Below, piece after piece: positions 1 through 10,937 of a stretch of 64,000 nt of DNA. The stretch comes from Paenibacillus mellifer. Its GTDB lineage: Bacteria > Bacillota > Bacilli > Paenibacillales > Paenibacillaceae. The first letter of the stretch is position 1. Each line of letters begins with the position of its first letter. The notes beneath the pieces are model-generated. The model was not told where the DNA came from and made no database searches. It saw only the letters and a list, made by a program, of their open reading frames with translations. The stretch spans positions 124,001-188,000 of the forward strand of contig NZ_JALPRK010000002.1 in NCBI RefSeq assembly GCF_023195895.1, read 5' to 3'. A program made the translations under genes and the position numbers.

Positions 1-465
1 AAGTTCCGGTTCGATGAACTGTTTGAGTATGCGATCGACATCCCGGACGAAATTAGGAATTGCCTGCTGTTGAAATTGACTTTGCAGCCACTTGTGGAGA
101 ACAGCATTCAGCACGGGTTTGAGGGCATCGACTATAAAGGCAGGATCACGGTCACGGGGAGAATGGAACAAGACCGCATCCTGCTATGGATTGAAGACAA
201 CGGAATTGGGATGACGAACGAGCAGCTGGCGAACATTCAATACGCGGATTTGGACGATCCGACATACCGTTCGTTGGCGCCTTATCCAAGTCATGAACGC
301 CGGGGGCTGGGACTCCGTAGCGTGTATGACCGGCTGAGGTTTCAGTATGGGAGCAGGTATGGATTATTTATTTGTTCGCAGCCCGGATATGGAACGACGA
401 TTCAATGTGTAATACCAAGATATGGGGCGGGTGATTACGATGAGATTAAAAGCGTTGCTGGTTGA
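1..465 (+). CDS. Sensor histidine kinase, YesM family, C-terminal part (5' end outside window)
   Basis: The reading frame is open from base 1, so the gene begins upstream and only its last 154 codons are here. It shows the YesM-type (HisKA-less) ATPase domain: an N box LQPLVENSIQHG, a G1 box EDNGIGM and a G2 box GLGLRSVYDRL. Such kinases are membrane receptors, usually for oligosaccharides, that phosphorylate an AraC-type response regulator. That partner follows directly and overlaps this gene by 26 nt, so the two are translationally coupled. The ligand cannot be inferred from this fragment, although the GH3 hexosaminidase downstream suggests a link to amino sugars or cell wall. Confidence 0.9.
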   Translation, partial: KFRFDELFEYAIDIPDEIRNCLLLKLTLQPLVENSIQHGFEGIDYKGRITVTGRMEQDRILLWIEDNGIGMTNEQLANIQYADLDDPTYRSLAPYPSHERRGLGLRSVYDRLRFQYGSRYGLFICSQPGYGTTIQCVIPRYGAGDYDEIKSVAG

Positions 466-2047
466 CGATGAAATTCATATTCTCACGAACTTGTCGAAGG
501 TATTGCCTTGGGAAGAAATGGGGTTCGATAATGTCCTGCTGGCCAAGAACGGGAAGGAAGCGTTGGAGCTAGCCTCCATTCATCGTCCCGACTTGATCTT
601 AAGTGATATCCGAATGCCGGTCATGGATGGGATTCAGTTGCTGCAGGAGCTCCGGGAGCGCGAAATTCCTTGCGAAATCCTGCTGTTGAGCGGGTATCAG
701 GAATTTGAGTATGCTCGGACTGCGATCCGTTATGGCGTTAAGGATTACATTTGCAAGCCGATCAATTACTTTGAACTGGAGGAAACGGTTCGGGGGGTTG
801 CCAAGCAGATCCGTGAGAAGCGTAAAACTCAAAATAAGGAACAGCGGCTGAATCAGGTGGTTGATCTGGCCAACGAGAACTTCCTGCTGCATTCCCTGCT
901 CGGGCAGGAGACGGATGGGGAAGGGCTGTTGTGGGACGAAGAGGACGATGGAGTGGTGCAGCGCCGTTACGCCATGCTTCTCTTGGATCTGGAAGGATAT
1001 TCGCATCGTTCGATTGTTTGGACGCTTCATGAGCGTAAAGCCTGGAATTTACACATCAAGCATGCGCTGAAGGACATCTTTGGCGTGGTGCTTAACGACT
1101 TGACCGTACTTCAGATCCGTGAAGGGGAATGGTGTCTGGTGTTCCCGTCCTATGAAGCGGAGCGGCCGGTTGGGGAGGACCAGCTTGTGCCGGGTTTTGA
1201 GCGTATCCGCCAACTGATCCATAGCAAGGAGGAGCTGCCGGTACGGATGTGCATGACTGCACAACCCCATCGTTTGCCGGAATTATCGGATTTGTATCAT
1301 CGTTTGCAGCATCGGTTGATTTTAGGCTCGGCACCAGAAGGGTTCGTTATTGCCGACGAGGCTCCGACGGACGATTCCCGCTCGGGGAGCGATGCCATGG
1401 AATTGCAATGGGGCTGGATCGAGCAACTAGGAACCGGATTACGTAACGGAAGCCAAGAGGTCTTGGACCGCATTGCCGGGGAATTGAAATCGTACATCGG
1501 CTGCCTGGATGAACAGCGGGTCGGTGCGGCCGAGAAGTTGATGCACTATCTGTTTATCCATCTGCTGCGTGAAATGCGTGAAATGCAAATGCTGCCGCGA
1601 GAACAGGAAGAAGCGTTATGGCAGCGGCTGCGGGGACCAATGAGCTTGAAGGAGCTGCTGTCGCTGATTGTCTCGCTCATCGAGCAGTCGCGCAGCTGTT
1701 TGTCGGCGAAGAAGTCCACGGAGCTGCTGATGATGTCCGCGCAGAATTATATTCAGAATCATCTCGGCCGCGACTTCGGGATCGAGGATATTGCCGATTA
1801 TCTCGGCATCAGCAGCAGTTACTTCTGCTTGCTCTTCAAGAACCATTTTGGCGAAACGTTTGTGGAGTATTTAACGAAACAACGGATGGAGATGGCCAAA
1901 TGTCTGCTGCGCAGCAGCGAGCGTTCGATCGCGCAAATCGGGACCTCCATCGGTTATCAGGAACGGCGTTATTTCACGAAGGTCTTTCAGAAGTATACCG
2001 GCATGACGCCGTCGGATTTTCGGCAGAAGGAATCGAACGTATCTTAA
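440..2047 (+). CDS. Response regulator, receiver domain plus C-terminal AraC-type HTH
   Basis: The product is a 535-residue transcription factor of the YesN type. The receiver domain spans residues 1-120, with acidic residues D9/D10, phospho-acceptor D56 in LSDIRMPVMDG and K106 in YICKPI. A poorly conserved middle region follows, and a double AraC/XylS helix-turn-helix occupies about residues 435-530. I chose ATG 440 because MRLKALLVDDE is the usual family N-terminus and the GGGGCGGGTGA ahead of it can serve as ribosome site; an in-frame ATG at 422 would add six residues. It overlaps the kinase gene upstream and is followed after 26 nt by nagZ, so the three probably form one operon. Confidence 0.92.
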   Translation: MRLKALLVDDEIHILTNLSKVLPWEEMGFDNVLLAKNGKEALELASIHRPDLILSDIRMPVMDGIQLLQELREREIPCEILLLSGYQEFEYARTAIRYGVKDYICKPINYFELEETVRGVAKQIREKRKTQNKEQRLNQVVDLANENFLLHSLLGQETDGEGLLWDEEDDGVVQRRYAMLLLDLEGYSHRSIVWTLHERKAWNLHIKHALKDIFGVVLNDLTVLQIREGEWCLVFPSYEAERPVGEDQLVPGFERIRQLIHSKEELPVRMCMTAQPHRLPELSDLYHRLQHRLILGSAPEGFVIADEAPTDDSRSGSDAMELQWGWIEQLGTGLRNGSQEVLDRIAGELKSYIGCLDEQRVGAAEKLMHYLFIHLLREMREMQMLPREQEEALWQRLRGPMSLKELLSLIVSLIEQSRSCLSAKKSTELLMMSAQNYIQNHLGRDFGIEDIADYLGISSSYFCLLFKNHFGETFVEYLTKQRMEMAKCLLRSSERSIAQIGTSIGYQERRYFTKVFQKYTGMTPSDFRQKESNVS

Positions 2048-2073
2048 CGTTTTTACGATGAGGGGGACAGCTC

Positions 2074-3681
2074 GTGGATTTAATGGCATGGACATTGGAG
2101 GAGAAGATCGGGCAGCTGTTTATTTGCGGATTTCATAGCTTGGTGCCGGACGAACAGATTCGGACGTTGATCGAGCGGTATCATGTTGGCGGCGTCGTTT
2201 ATTTCCGGCGCAATATCGCCTCGGTGGAGCAACTCGCCGAGTTGTCGCGAAGCTTGCAAGCGTTGCCCCGCAACAAAGCGGAGCTTCCGCTGTTTGTTTC
2301 AATCGACCAAGAAGGCGGCATGGTGGCCCGGCTGGACCACGAAGGCATGAGCCGTATTCCCGGCAATATGGCGCTTGGGGCAGCCGATGATCCAGCGTTG
2401 ACGGAGGAAGTGGCGAAGCTCGCGGCGAAGGAGATGCTGCAGCTTGGCATCAACTTCAACTTTGCACCGTGCGTCGACGTCAACAACAACCCGGCGAACC
2501 CGGTGATCGGCGTACGTTCGTTCGGAGAACGTCCGGAGCGGGTGGCCGCACAGGGGGCCGCGGCGGTGCGCGGCTACCAGAACCAAGGCGTGATCGCGAC
2601 GGCCAAGCATTTTCCGGGCCACGGGGATACGGCGGTGGATTCCCACCGCGGCTTGGCCAGTGTCCCGCACGGGAAGGAGCGGCTGCACCAGGTCGAGCTG
2701 GCGCCGTTCCGCGAAGCGATTGCGGCGGGCGTCGATGCGATCATGACGGCTCATGTGATCTTTCCGGCGTTTGAGCCGGAAGGGATCCCGGCGACGTTGT
2801 CGCACAGCGTGTTGACAGGCTTGCTTCGCGAAGAGCTGGGCTTCGGCGGGCTAATCGTCACCGACTGCCTGGAGATGAAGGCTATTGCGGAGCATTACGG
2901 CATCCCCGAAGGGGCGGTGCAAGCGATCGAAGCCGGCGCGGACCTCGTGCTCGTAAGCCACACGCTGGCGGACCAGCTGGCGGCGATCGAGCGGGTAACC
3001 GAAGCGGTGCGGAGCGGCCGGATCAGCGAAGCGCGGATCGATCGATCGCTGGAGCGCATCCTGGCGCTTAAAGCGAAGCGGATCGGCAGCGCGGCGCAGG
3101 CGTTGTCCGCTGCGACCGCAGGGTCAGGTCCGCTGACGCCGGAGGCGGAGAGCGGTGCGTTATTACAGGAAGCGGCGGAGCGAAGCGTGACGCTGGTGAA
3201 GGGCGCGGGCAGCCTGCCTCTTGAGAGCGACCGGCCGGTACTGGTCGTCTGGCCGGAGCTGCGGCACCGCACCGAGGTTGATGAGCCGGCGGTGCATCCA
3301 TATACGCTGGCGGATGCTCTACGTACGCTTCATGGCAACGTATCTGCGACGGTGATCGGCACACAGCCCAGCGACGAGGAGATAACCACGGTGATGGAAA
3401 GAAGCAAAGAGTTCGACCAGATCGTTGTGGCGACCTACACGGCGGAAGGGGGCATCCCCGAAGGCCAGCAATCGTTGGTACGGCAGCTTCAGAAGCTCCC
3501 GGGTAAACGCTTGGTCGTTGTTTCTACACGCAATCCTTACGATTTGCACGCGTTCCCAGAGATAGAAACCTATCTCTGTTTATACGAGAACCGCCCTTAT
3601 TCGCTGGATGCAGCTGCTAAGGTCTTAGTAGGCAAAGCGCAGCCGCAGGGAGTTTTGCCTGTCAGCTTAGTCCAAGCCTAG
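2074..3681 (+). CDS. nagZ: Beta-N-acetylhexosaminidase, glycoside hydrolase family 3 (NagZ type)
   Basis: A GH3 enzyme of 535 residues that removes terminal GlcNAc, typically from muropeptides or chitobiose. The NagZ signature KHFPGHGDT lies at 178-186 with the D189/H191 general-acid dyad (DSH), and the nucleophile is D264 in IVTDCLEM. The remaining C-terminal third (about 340-535) resembles the second alpha/beta domain of Bacillus-type NagZ. No signal peptide is seen at the chosen start, so it is probably cytosolic. The start is GTG 2074 behind GAGGGGGA; ATG 2083 is an alternative. It follows the two-component genes closely and ends at a strong terminator, which suggests it belongs to that regulon. 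Confidence 0.88.
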   Translation: MDLMAWTLEEKIGQLFICGFHSLVPDEQIRTLIERYHVGGVVYFRRNIASVEQLAELSRSLQALPRNKAELPLFVSIDQEGGMVARLDHEGMSRIPGNMALGAADDPALTEEVAKLAAKEMLQLGINFNFAPCVDVNNNPANPVIGVRSFGERPERVAAQGAAAVRGYQNQGVIATAKHFPGHGDTAVDSHRGLASVPHGKERLHQVELAPFREAIAAGVDAIMTAHVIFPAFEPEGIPATLSHSVLTGLLREELGFGGLIVTDCLEMKAIAEHYGIPEGAVQAIEAGADLVLVSHTLADQLAAIERVTEAVRSGRISEARIDRSLERILALKAKRIGSAAQALSAATAGSGPLTPEAESGALLQEAAERSVTLVKGAGSLPLESDRPVLVVWPELRHRTEVDEPAVHPYTLADALRTLHGNVSATVIGTQPSDEEITTVMERSKEFDQIVVATYTAEGGIPEGQQSLVRQLQKLPGKRLVVVSTRNPYDLHAFPEIETYLCLYENRPYSLDAAAKVLVGKAQPQGVLPVSLVQA

Positions 3682-3697
3682 ATAGCGATATTGGTCA

Positions 3698-3726
3698 CGC
3701 CCGGGAGTGTTTTCCGGGCGTTTTTT
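3698..3726 (+). terminator. Rho-independent terminator after nagZ
   Basis: A perfect 7-bp stem (CGCCCGG with CCGGGCG) and a 9-nt loop are followed by six T. It closes the kinase-regulator-nagZ unit. Confidence 0.9.
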
Positions 3727-3884
3727 GCGGTGTTTTGTCAAAAAATAAAGGAAAACGCGGCAACAAACGACTACTTATGTCAATTTATTGTCGTTCGCGT
3801 CAGCAACTTTTCGTTTTTACTTGCGTTTAATACATTGTGAGATAAAGGGTGCTTTACAAAATGGGAGAGTAAGGGAGTTTAGGC

Positions 3885-6086
3885 ATGAATTTAAAGAGAT
3901 TGTTGATCACCACGTTGTTGGTAGCATCACAAATTGCCATGGTGTTTCCGGTCAGCGCGGAGGAGATGGGGCAAGGAAATGGCGTGGATTCGTCGACTGT
4001 GACGCAGCAGCCTGCGAATAACGGGAATTCGACCAATACGACCGATGTGAACCAACCCGGCGATACGCCTGTGGATCAAGGAACGAATGAAGGAGCGACG
4101 GGGGAGACGGTTCCGGGAGATAGCCAAGATGGGACAGGGACCGGAGACGAATCGCTTCCGCCAACCAGCCCAGTGACGCCGCCAGCAGATCAAGGCACGC
4201 AAAACCAAAGTTACTCGGGCCAATTGATTTTGATGGTGAACAGCAAGAAAATGTACCAGGACGGGAAGGAATACCTTGCCGGTTATCCAATGGAAGTAAA
4301 GGACGGCGTATCTTACATTTCGATCCGGGCGATTGTGGAACGGGCAGGATTCCAGCTGTCTTTTGACAATACAACAAAGGAAACGATTATTAAACGAGGC
4401 AACGATGAGCTTCGGTTCAAATTGAACACGACCTCTTACAAAGTCAATGGCGTAACGCAGACGATGCGTGGGAAATCTTATTCCGCCAAAAACAACTTCA
4501 TGGTGCCGTTGACGGCGATTACGAAGGCCTTAAATATCACGTATTCTTACGATTCGGTAGGCAAACGAGTGATCGTTAATTTGAATACTCTGCCGTACGC
4601 ATCGTTTACGATTGGCAACAAAGAAGTGGTCGCCGGTGAAACGCAGGTTCAGTATGTAACGAATGCTTCCTCGCCGATTGGACTTCCGATCGTGAACGAG
4701 GAATGGATCGGACGCCAGGATATGTTCATGACGCCGGGGGATTACACCGTTACCTACCGGGTTCAGGATACCAGCGGTCAATGGAGTAATCCGTATACGC
4801 TGACGATTCATGTCAGCAAGCCGCATACGCCGCCGGTGGCGAATTTTACGACGGATAAAGACACCTATAAAATGGGCGAAATGATCACTTACACCGACCT
4901 TAGTACGGATGAAGTGGGCATCACCGAACGCGTGTGGGAAAATAAACAACTGGCGTTCTTTACGCCGGGGCAAATGACGATCCGCCTGAAAGTCGTCAAC
5001 AAATTTGGTTTGTACTCGACCGTAGAGAAGACAATTACGATTACGAACGAAACACTCTATACGCGGGACGAATTCAATAAATTGTTCATGCCTGTAGGGG
5101 AAAAATATACGTTTGACGGCACGCAGGTACCAAGCTGGGAACGGCTAAAATACGCGTTCACTTCCGAAGCGGTGACGTTGATCCGCAGCAATAGCCCGGA
5201 AACGGTCTATTCCAAAGGGATTCTGTATAAGGAAGCAGCCATCGGAAATACGCGCTTCATGATCCACCACGCCAATGCGACCGGGAAATCGGTCAAAATG
5301 TACGTCATCGCGACGAACAATAATGGTGAAACGACGCGACTAACGCAGAGCAACCTGGGCTTTGGCGGTCCGAGCAATTACGCCACGGCGGCGGGGAAAG
5401 CATCGGTACAGCGTTATTATGAGTCGATGCAAACCGGCAACAAATACAAGGATACCTGGTTTGCTCCAGGGGAGAGCAAGATCATCCTGAACGAGCTGAG
5501 CGCTACATCCATGAAGCAGGGAGATGTTATCTCGCTGTTTGCGGACTTGTACAGCGACCACACCTTGAATTACACGGTCATTATGGTTGATCAGGATCAA
5601 GATCCGTTTAAGACATTGCCTTATCTGAGTGCGCTTGAACCGGATATTCATAATCGTGGTACCTACATGGAAGCCAATCGTAATATCGAAGTAACCGATC
5701 TGATCGGCAATACGCCGTCCCGGTTGCTGATCGGCGATAATTCCAGTGACCCGTTCCTGGTTGGAGCCGATGGCATAAAAGGCGACTATCGGCTGAATGC
5801 CGGTAACTTCGGCGTCTTGTACCGGATCAAGCTGTACCGAGTCGCACCGAACACACTGATCTCATTTAACCCGCGTGGCGGCGCTTATATGGGAGCGGTT
5901 ATGGTCAACGGGGACATCGTGGGATTGGCGAACGTTGGAGGACTCAGCGCCCCTAACGATAACGGCGTGTTGTTCCGCACCGGGGAACGCGAGCAAACCG
6001 TGGATCTGATTTTCACGGCGGCTCCGGGCAGTAACTTGTCCGTCAACCTGCTGTTCCAGCAGATGCCGGAGAAGAAAAGCGAATAA
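3885..6086 (+). CDS. Secreted protein with copper-amine-oxidase N-terminal domain and PKD-like region
   Basis: A 733-residue exported protein. A signal peptide (about 1-25, ending near VSAEE) is followed by a low-complexity Thr/Asn/Gly/Pro linker (26-105). A copper amine oxidase N-terminal domain (about 110-215) has the typical VNGVTQTM and FMVPLTAI segments; in Paenibacillus this module is common on wall-associated proteins and does not imply amine oxidase activity. A PKD/Ig-like segment (about 310-385) begins PPVANFTTD. The last 350 residues match nothing I recognise. ATG 3885 has a GGGAG ribosome site. The gene stands alone between two terminators. Surface adhesion or polymer binding is only an inference. 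Confidence 0.75.
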   Translation: MNLKRLLITTLLVASQIAMVFPVSAEEMGQGNGVDSSTVTQQPANNGNSTNTTDVNQPGDTPVDQGTNEGATGETVPGDSQDGTGTGDESLPPTSPVTPPADQGTQNQSYSGQLILMVNSKKMYQDGKEYLAGYPMEVKDGVSYISIRAIVERAGFQLSFDNTTKETIIKRGNDELRFKLNTTSYKVNGVTQTMRGKSYSAKNNFMVPLTAITKALNITYSYDSVGKRVIVNLNTLPYASFTIGNKEVVAGETQVQYVTNASSPIGLPIVNEEWIGRQDMFMTPGDYTVTYRVQDTSGQWSNPYTLTIHVSKPHTPPVANFTTDKDTYKMGEMITYTDLSTDEVGITERVWENKQLAFFTPGQMTIRLKVVNKFGLYSTVEKTITITNETLYTRDEFNKLFMPVGEKYTFDGTQVPSWERLKYAFTSEAVTLIRSNSPETVYSKGILYKEAAIGNTRFMIHHANATGKSVKMYVIATNNNGETTRLTQSNLGFGGPSNYATAAGKASVQRYYESMQTGNKYKDTWFAPGESKIILNELSATSMKQGDVISLFADLYSDHTLNYTVIMVDQDQDPFKTLPYLSALEPDIHNRGTYMEANRNIEVTDLIGNTPSRLLIGDNSSDPFLVGADGIKGDYRLNAGNFGVLYRIKLYRVAPNTLISFNPRGGAYMGAVMVNGDIVGLANVGGLSAPNDNGVLFRTGEREQTVDLIFTAAPGSNLSVNLLFQQMPEKKSE

Positions 6087-6093
6087 TCACGAG

Positions 6094-6124
6094 AAGGCAC
6101 GGTGCTTAGGCTCCGTGCTTTTTT
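6094..6124 (+). terminator. Rho-independent terminator
   Basis: The stem GCACGG/CCGTGC is extended by A-U and G-U pairs, has a 10-nt loop and ends in a T run. It closes the secreted-protein gene. Confidence 0.85.
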
Positions 6125-6250
6125 GCTGTTTCGTGGGAGAAGCTGAATGGTTGTGTGCCATGGCGAATTCGGGCTCATTGACGGAGCTTTTGATTTGGGG
6201 CATTATTAGAGAAGACGCATGGATTAAGGGGTAGACGGGAGGAATGTCAC

Positions 6251-6712
6251 ATGCTGTCGACCGAAGAAATTATTAAAGTGATGTCCAGCCGGGGGCTGCG
6301 GATTACCGATCAACGCAAAAGCTTGGCTAAGCTGTTCGCCGAGCGGGATGGTTATTTAACCCCGAAGGATGTCTATGACTATATGGGCAAGGAGTACAGC
6401 GGACTCAGCTTCGATACCGTATACCGTAATCTCCGGGTTATGGAGGAACTGGGCGTGCTGGAGCAGGTCGTTTTTGAAGACGGCTTAAAGTTCAGAGCCA
6501 GCTGCAGCAGCGAGGGGCATCATCATCATCATATGATCTGCCTCCAATGCGAGAAGACGTACCCGATTCATTTCTGCCCGATGCCACTGACGGATGCGCC
6601 GGAACAGTTCCAGGTCGTGAAACATAAATTCGAGGTGTTCGGGTATTGCAAAAACTGTCGGCCGGACGGCAAGCCGCAGGATACTACGCCGGAGCCCAAC
6701 GAGGTGTCCTAA
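6251..6712 (+). CDS. zur: Zinc uptake regulator, Fur family
   Basis: A 153-residue Fur-family metalloregulator that most resembles Bacillus Zur. The winged helix includes [11 protein letters not shown] (51-61). A five-histidine run (90-94) is followed by CLQC (97-100), and CKNC (133-136) completes the structural zinc site. The CPM, HKFE and G-C-x-x-C spacing near the C-terminus is that of Zur rather than Fur or PerR. Zn-loaded Zur represses zinc import genes, and a matching operator sits in front of znuACB 3.2 kb downstream. ATG 6251 has a GGGAGG ribosome site. The gene is coupled to yidD, whose start lies one base after this stop. A second family member (fur) is at 60182. Confidence 0.86.
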   Translation: MLSTEEIIKVMSSRGLRITDQRKSLAKLFAERDGYLTPKDVYDYMGKEYSGLSFDTVYRNLRVMEELGVLEQVVFEDGLKFRASCSSEGHHHHHMICLQCEKTYPIHFCPMPLTDAPEQFQVVKHKFEVFGYCKNCRPDGKPQDTTPEPNEVS

Positions 6713-6713
6713 G

Positions 6714-6995
6714 ATGGGCGTAGTCCGCAAAACGTTTCAAGCGCCGATCCATGTCTATCGCAAGTTTATTTCGCCGCTGAAGCCGCCGACCTGCCGGTTT
6801 TATCCAACCTGCTCGGCATACGCGTTGGAGGCGATTGAGGTGCACGGCCCGCTGAAAGGGTCCTGGCTGGCGGCCAAACGGATCGTCAAATGTCAGCCGT
6901 TCCATCCAGGCGGGTATGACCCGGTTCCCCCTAAGACGCAGAAGAAGCGTGAGGGTGAGCAAGGCACGCCGCCGCTGAATGGAGGACAAGCCTGA
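6714..6995 (+). CDS. yidD: Membrane protein insertion efficiency factor YidD
   Basis: A 93-residue member of the small YidD family, an amphipathic cytoplasmic-face protein that assists YidC/Oxa1 insertion. The family hallmarks are present: [25 protein letters not shown]-x-L-K-G, and [13 protein letters not shown]. Three conserved cysteines lie in the first half and at the end. The last 20 residues are a charged tail. The ribosome site GAGGTG lies inside the end of zur, so translation is coupled. Here it is not beside rnpA/yidC as in many other bacteria. Confidence 0.93.
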   Translation: MGVVRKTFQAPIHVYRKFISPLKPPTCRFYPTCSAYALEAIEVHGPLKGSWLAAKRIVKCQPFHPGGYDPVPPKTQKKREGEQGTPPLNGGQA

Positions 6996-7029
6996 TCGCA
7001 TCAGGGGAATAGGCCAACTCCGATCCGGC

Positions 7030-7061
7030 TTGACACGGTTTGGAAATTTTTTTAATATAAA
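7030..7061 (+). promoter_or_regulatory. Candidate SigA promoter for the metG leader
   Basis: TTGACA at 7030-7035 lies ahead of an AT-rich stretch containing TAATAT (17-nt spacer) and TATAAA (20-nt spacer). The exact -10 is uncertain. The predicted start falls at about 7067, precisely where repeat copy 1 begins. Confidence 0.6.
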
Positions 7062-7068
7062 ATGGTAT

Positions 7069-7205
7069 GAAGCTAGGGAATGAGTAGTGGAGCGTAGCTG
7101 TAAGCTACGTGAGCAACGAAAGGCCCTGTTGAATTCAAGATTCGATACCGAGTTTGCTTCTTGAACAGCTTCGTGATCGAAGGCTGGTTTTTTGAGCAAC
7201 CTCTA
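7069..7205 (+). repeat. Intergenic repeat family, copy 1 (left terminus missing)
   Basis: This copy closely matches copy 2 at an offset of 482 bp. Shared blocks include GAGCGTAGCT..AAGCTACG (a small hairpin), TGAGCAACG, GTTGAATTCAAGATTCGA and CTTCGTGAT, and it ends in TTTTTTGAGCAACCTCT. It lacks the left inverted terminus seen in copies 2 and 3; the presumed metG promoter lies there instead. It lies upstream of the T-box stem I and is probably transcribed as the first part of the leader. Confidence 0.8.
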
Positions 7206-7490
7206 TAAGTAGTCCAGTGAACGGATGAGTACAGGGATAAGATCCAGCCACAGAGAGCCGGGGAAGCTGCAAACCGGCCTGGAGCGTCTTTGGAATATGG
7301 TCCGGGAGGAACCGTTTTCGAGCCAAGTGGGTTGTGTTCTGCGCAGCGCACGGTGAGGGAATGGCGTGCGGTCCGGCGTTAACGGACGGTCGGTTTCGAC
7401 CAATGGAGCCCGTTGCCTGCGAAGGTACGGGGAATTTGGGTGGTAACGCGTGAGAACTCTCTCGCCCCATGATGGGGCGGGAGTTTTTTA
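7195..7490 (+). promoter_or_regulatory. T-box riboswitch, methionine specifier, controlling metG
   Basis: The T-box sequence GGGTGGTAACGCG lies at 7438-7450. The conserved stem I elements ATGAGTA (about 7224), AGAGAGCCGGGGAAGCTG and AACCGG (about 7252-7276) precede a specifier-loop-like GGAATATGG with Met codon ATG at 7297-7299. A terminator follows at 7459-7489. Uncharged tRNA-Met should stabilise the antiterminator and allow metG expression. Together with the two repeats, this accounts for the 710 bp between yidD and metG. Confidence 0.9.
7459..7489 (+). terminator. T-box leader terminator (metG)
   Basis: A 10-bp stem (CTCTCGCCCC with GGGGCGGGAG, one G-U) and loop ATGAT precede six T. It is the default structure that competes with the T-box antiterminator. 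Confidence 0.92.
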
Positions 7491-7509
7491 TTTTAATTGG
7501 AATGAAATG

Positions 7510-9730
<2,221 letters not shown>

Positions 9731-9780
9731 GGGAACTTTACTGTTGTGTTCAACGTATCCATATAGATCGATGTCATGCG

Positions 9781-9812
9781 ACCGCCAGGGGCTCCCTCTG
9801 GCGGTTTTGTTT
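9781..9812 (+). terminator. Rho-independent terminator after metG
   Basis: A perfect 8-bp stem (ACCGCCAG/CTGGCGGT) with a 9-nt loop leads into TTTTGTTTG. Confidence 0.87.
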
Positions 9813-9845
9813 GTGACGCCTTAATTAAAGGAAGAATAATAGAGG

Positions 9846-9875
9846 TTGACAATCGAAGGAGAATGGCCCTATAAT
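9846..9875 (+). promoter_or_regulatory. SigA promoter of znuACB
   Basis: Consensus TTGACA at 9846-9851 and TATAAT at 9870-9875 are separated by 18 nt. The start should fall at about 9882, inside the Zur box. Confidence 0.88.
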
Positions 9876-9881
9876 CCTTGT

Positions 9882-9900
9882 TGGTAATCATTACGATTAA
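9882..9900 (+). promoter_or_regulatory. Zur box (zinc operator)
   Basis: TGGTAATCATTACGATTAA contains the perfect palindrome GTAAT-C-ATTAC centred at 9889. It matches the Bacillus Zur consensus TCGTAATNATTACGA with one change in the left arm. It lies across the presumed transcription start, where a bound repressor would block the polymerase. Confidence 0.85.
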
Positions 9901-9915
9901 GAGAGGGAGTTATTT

Positions 9916-10902
9916 ATGTATATACATAGATCCAAGCGGGGGATTTTCTTCGCGGCAGCGGTTCTTACGATCATGCTGGCTTTGTCAGGCTGCGGAAAGA
10001 ACACGGACGGCGGGACCATCGTGGAGGGGAAGGTCAACGTCATCACCAGTTTTTACCCCATTTACGAATTTGCCAAGGCGATCGGGGGAGAAGAAGCCAA
10101 CGTTATTAATCTACTGCCAACGGGGGTAGAGCCGCATGATTGGACGCCGCGCAGTCAGGATATTTTGAATGCGTCCAAAGCGCAATTGTTCCTGTATAAC
10201 GGCGCAGGGCTGGAGGGCTGGGTCCCGAACTTCATGAAAGGCTTGGGGGGCGACAACAAGGTGCAAACCGTGGAGGTCAGCCAAGGCATCGATTTGATTG
10301 AAGCGGATGGGGACGACGGTCATGGACATGGCGAGGAAGCGGAGGCGAACTCGGGGCATGAGGGGGAGACAGCCGATCTTCACGTCGATCCGCATACTTG
10401 GGTCAGCCCCAAATCCGCAATTGTCATGGCGGAGAATATCAAGAACAGCTACATTGATGTAGATCCGGAACATCAGGCGGCTTATGAAGCCCGTTATCAG
10501 GAGTTGAGAGGACAGTTGCAGGCACTGGATGCCAAGTTTACCGAGCAATTATCCGCGCTTACGAACAAGGAGATTGTTGTTTCCCATCAGGCCTTCGGCT
10601 ATTTGTGCCGGGATTACGGACTAACTCAACACGCGATTATGGGACTCTCGCCGGAAGCCGAGCCGCGGGCCCAGGACCTGGTGGCCCTGTCGAAGATGGT
10701 GAAGGAAGAGGGCATTCGTTATATTTTCTTCGAGGAGCTTGTATCGGATAAACTGGCGAAAACCCTGGCTTCCGAGGCGGGTGTGGAGACCCTGGTCTTA
10801 AATCCGGTGGAAGGGTTAACGAAATCTCAAGCGCAAGCGGGAGATAATTACTTTACGTTAATGGAGAAAAATTTGCAAAATTTGATCCAAGCTCTACAAT
10901 AA
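9916..10902 (+). CDS. znuA: Zinc ABC transporter, substrate-binding lipoprotein
   Basis: This 328-residue cluster 9 (ZnuA/AdcA) solute-binding protein captures Zn(II) outside the cell. The signal peptide ends in lipobox LSGC with the modified cysteine at C26. Metal-ligand histidines are visible at H74 (EPHDWTP), H160 (DPHTW) and H224 (VSHQAFGY). A His/Asp/Glu-rich loop (about 129-156), typical of zinc rather than manganese proteins, lies just before the second ligand. ATG 9916 has a GAGAGGGAG ribosome site. It is the first gene of the operon controlled by the Zur box. Confidence 0.94.
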   Translation: MYIHRSKRGIFFAAAVLTIMLALSGCGKNTDGGTIVEGKVNVITSFYPIYEFAKAIGGEEANVINLLPTGVEPHDWTPRSQDILNASKAQLFLYNGAGLEGWVPNFMKGLGGDNKVQTVEVSQGIDLIEADGDDGHGHGEEAEANSGHEGETADLHVDPHTWVSPKSAIVMAENIKNSYIDVDPEHQAAYEARYQELRGQLQALDAKFTEQLSALTNKEIVVSHQAFGYLCRDYGLTQHAIMGLSPEAEPRAQDLVALSKMVKEEGIRYIFFEELVSDKLAKTLASEAGVETLVLNPVEGLTKSQAQAGDNYFTLMEKNLQNLIQALQ

Positions 10903-10937
10903 GAAGAAACTATATGTACCGGAAGGACGCTAATTAA

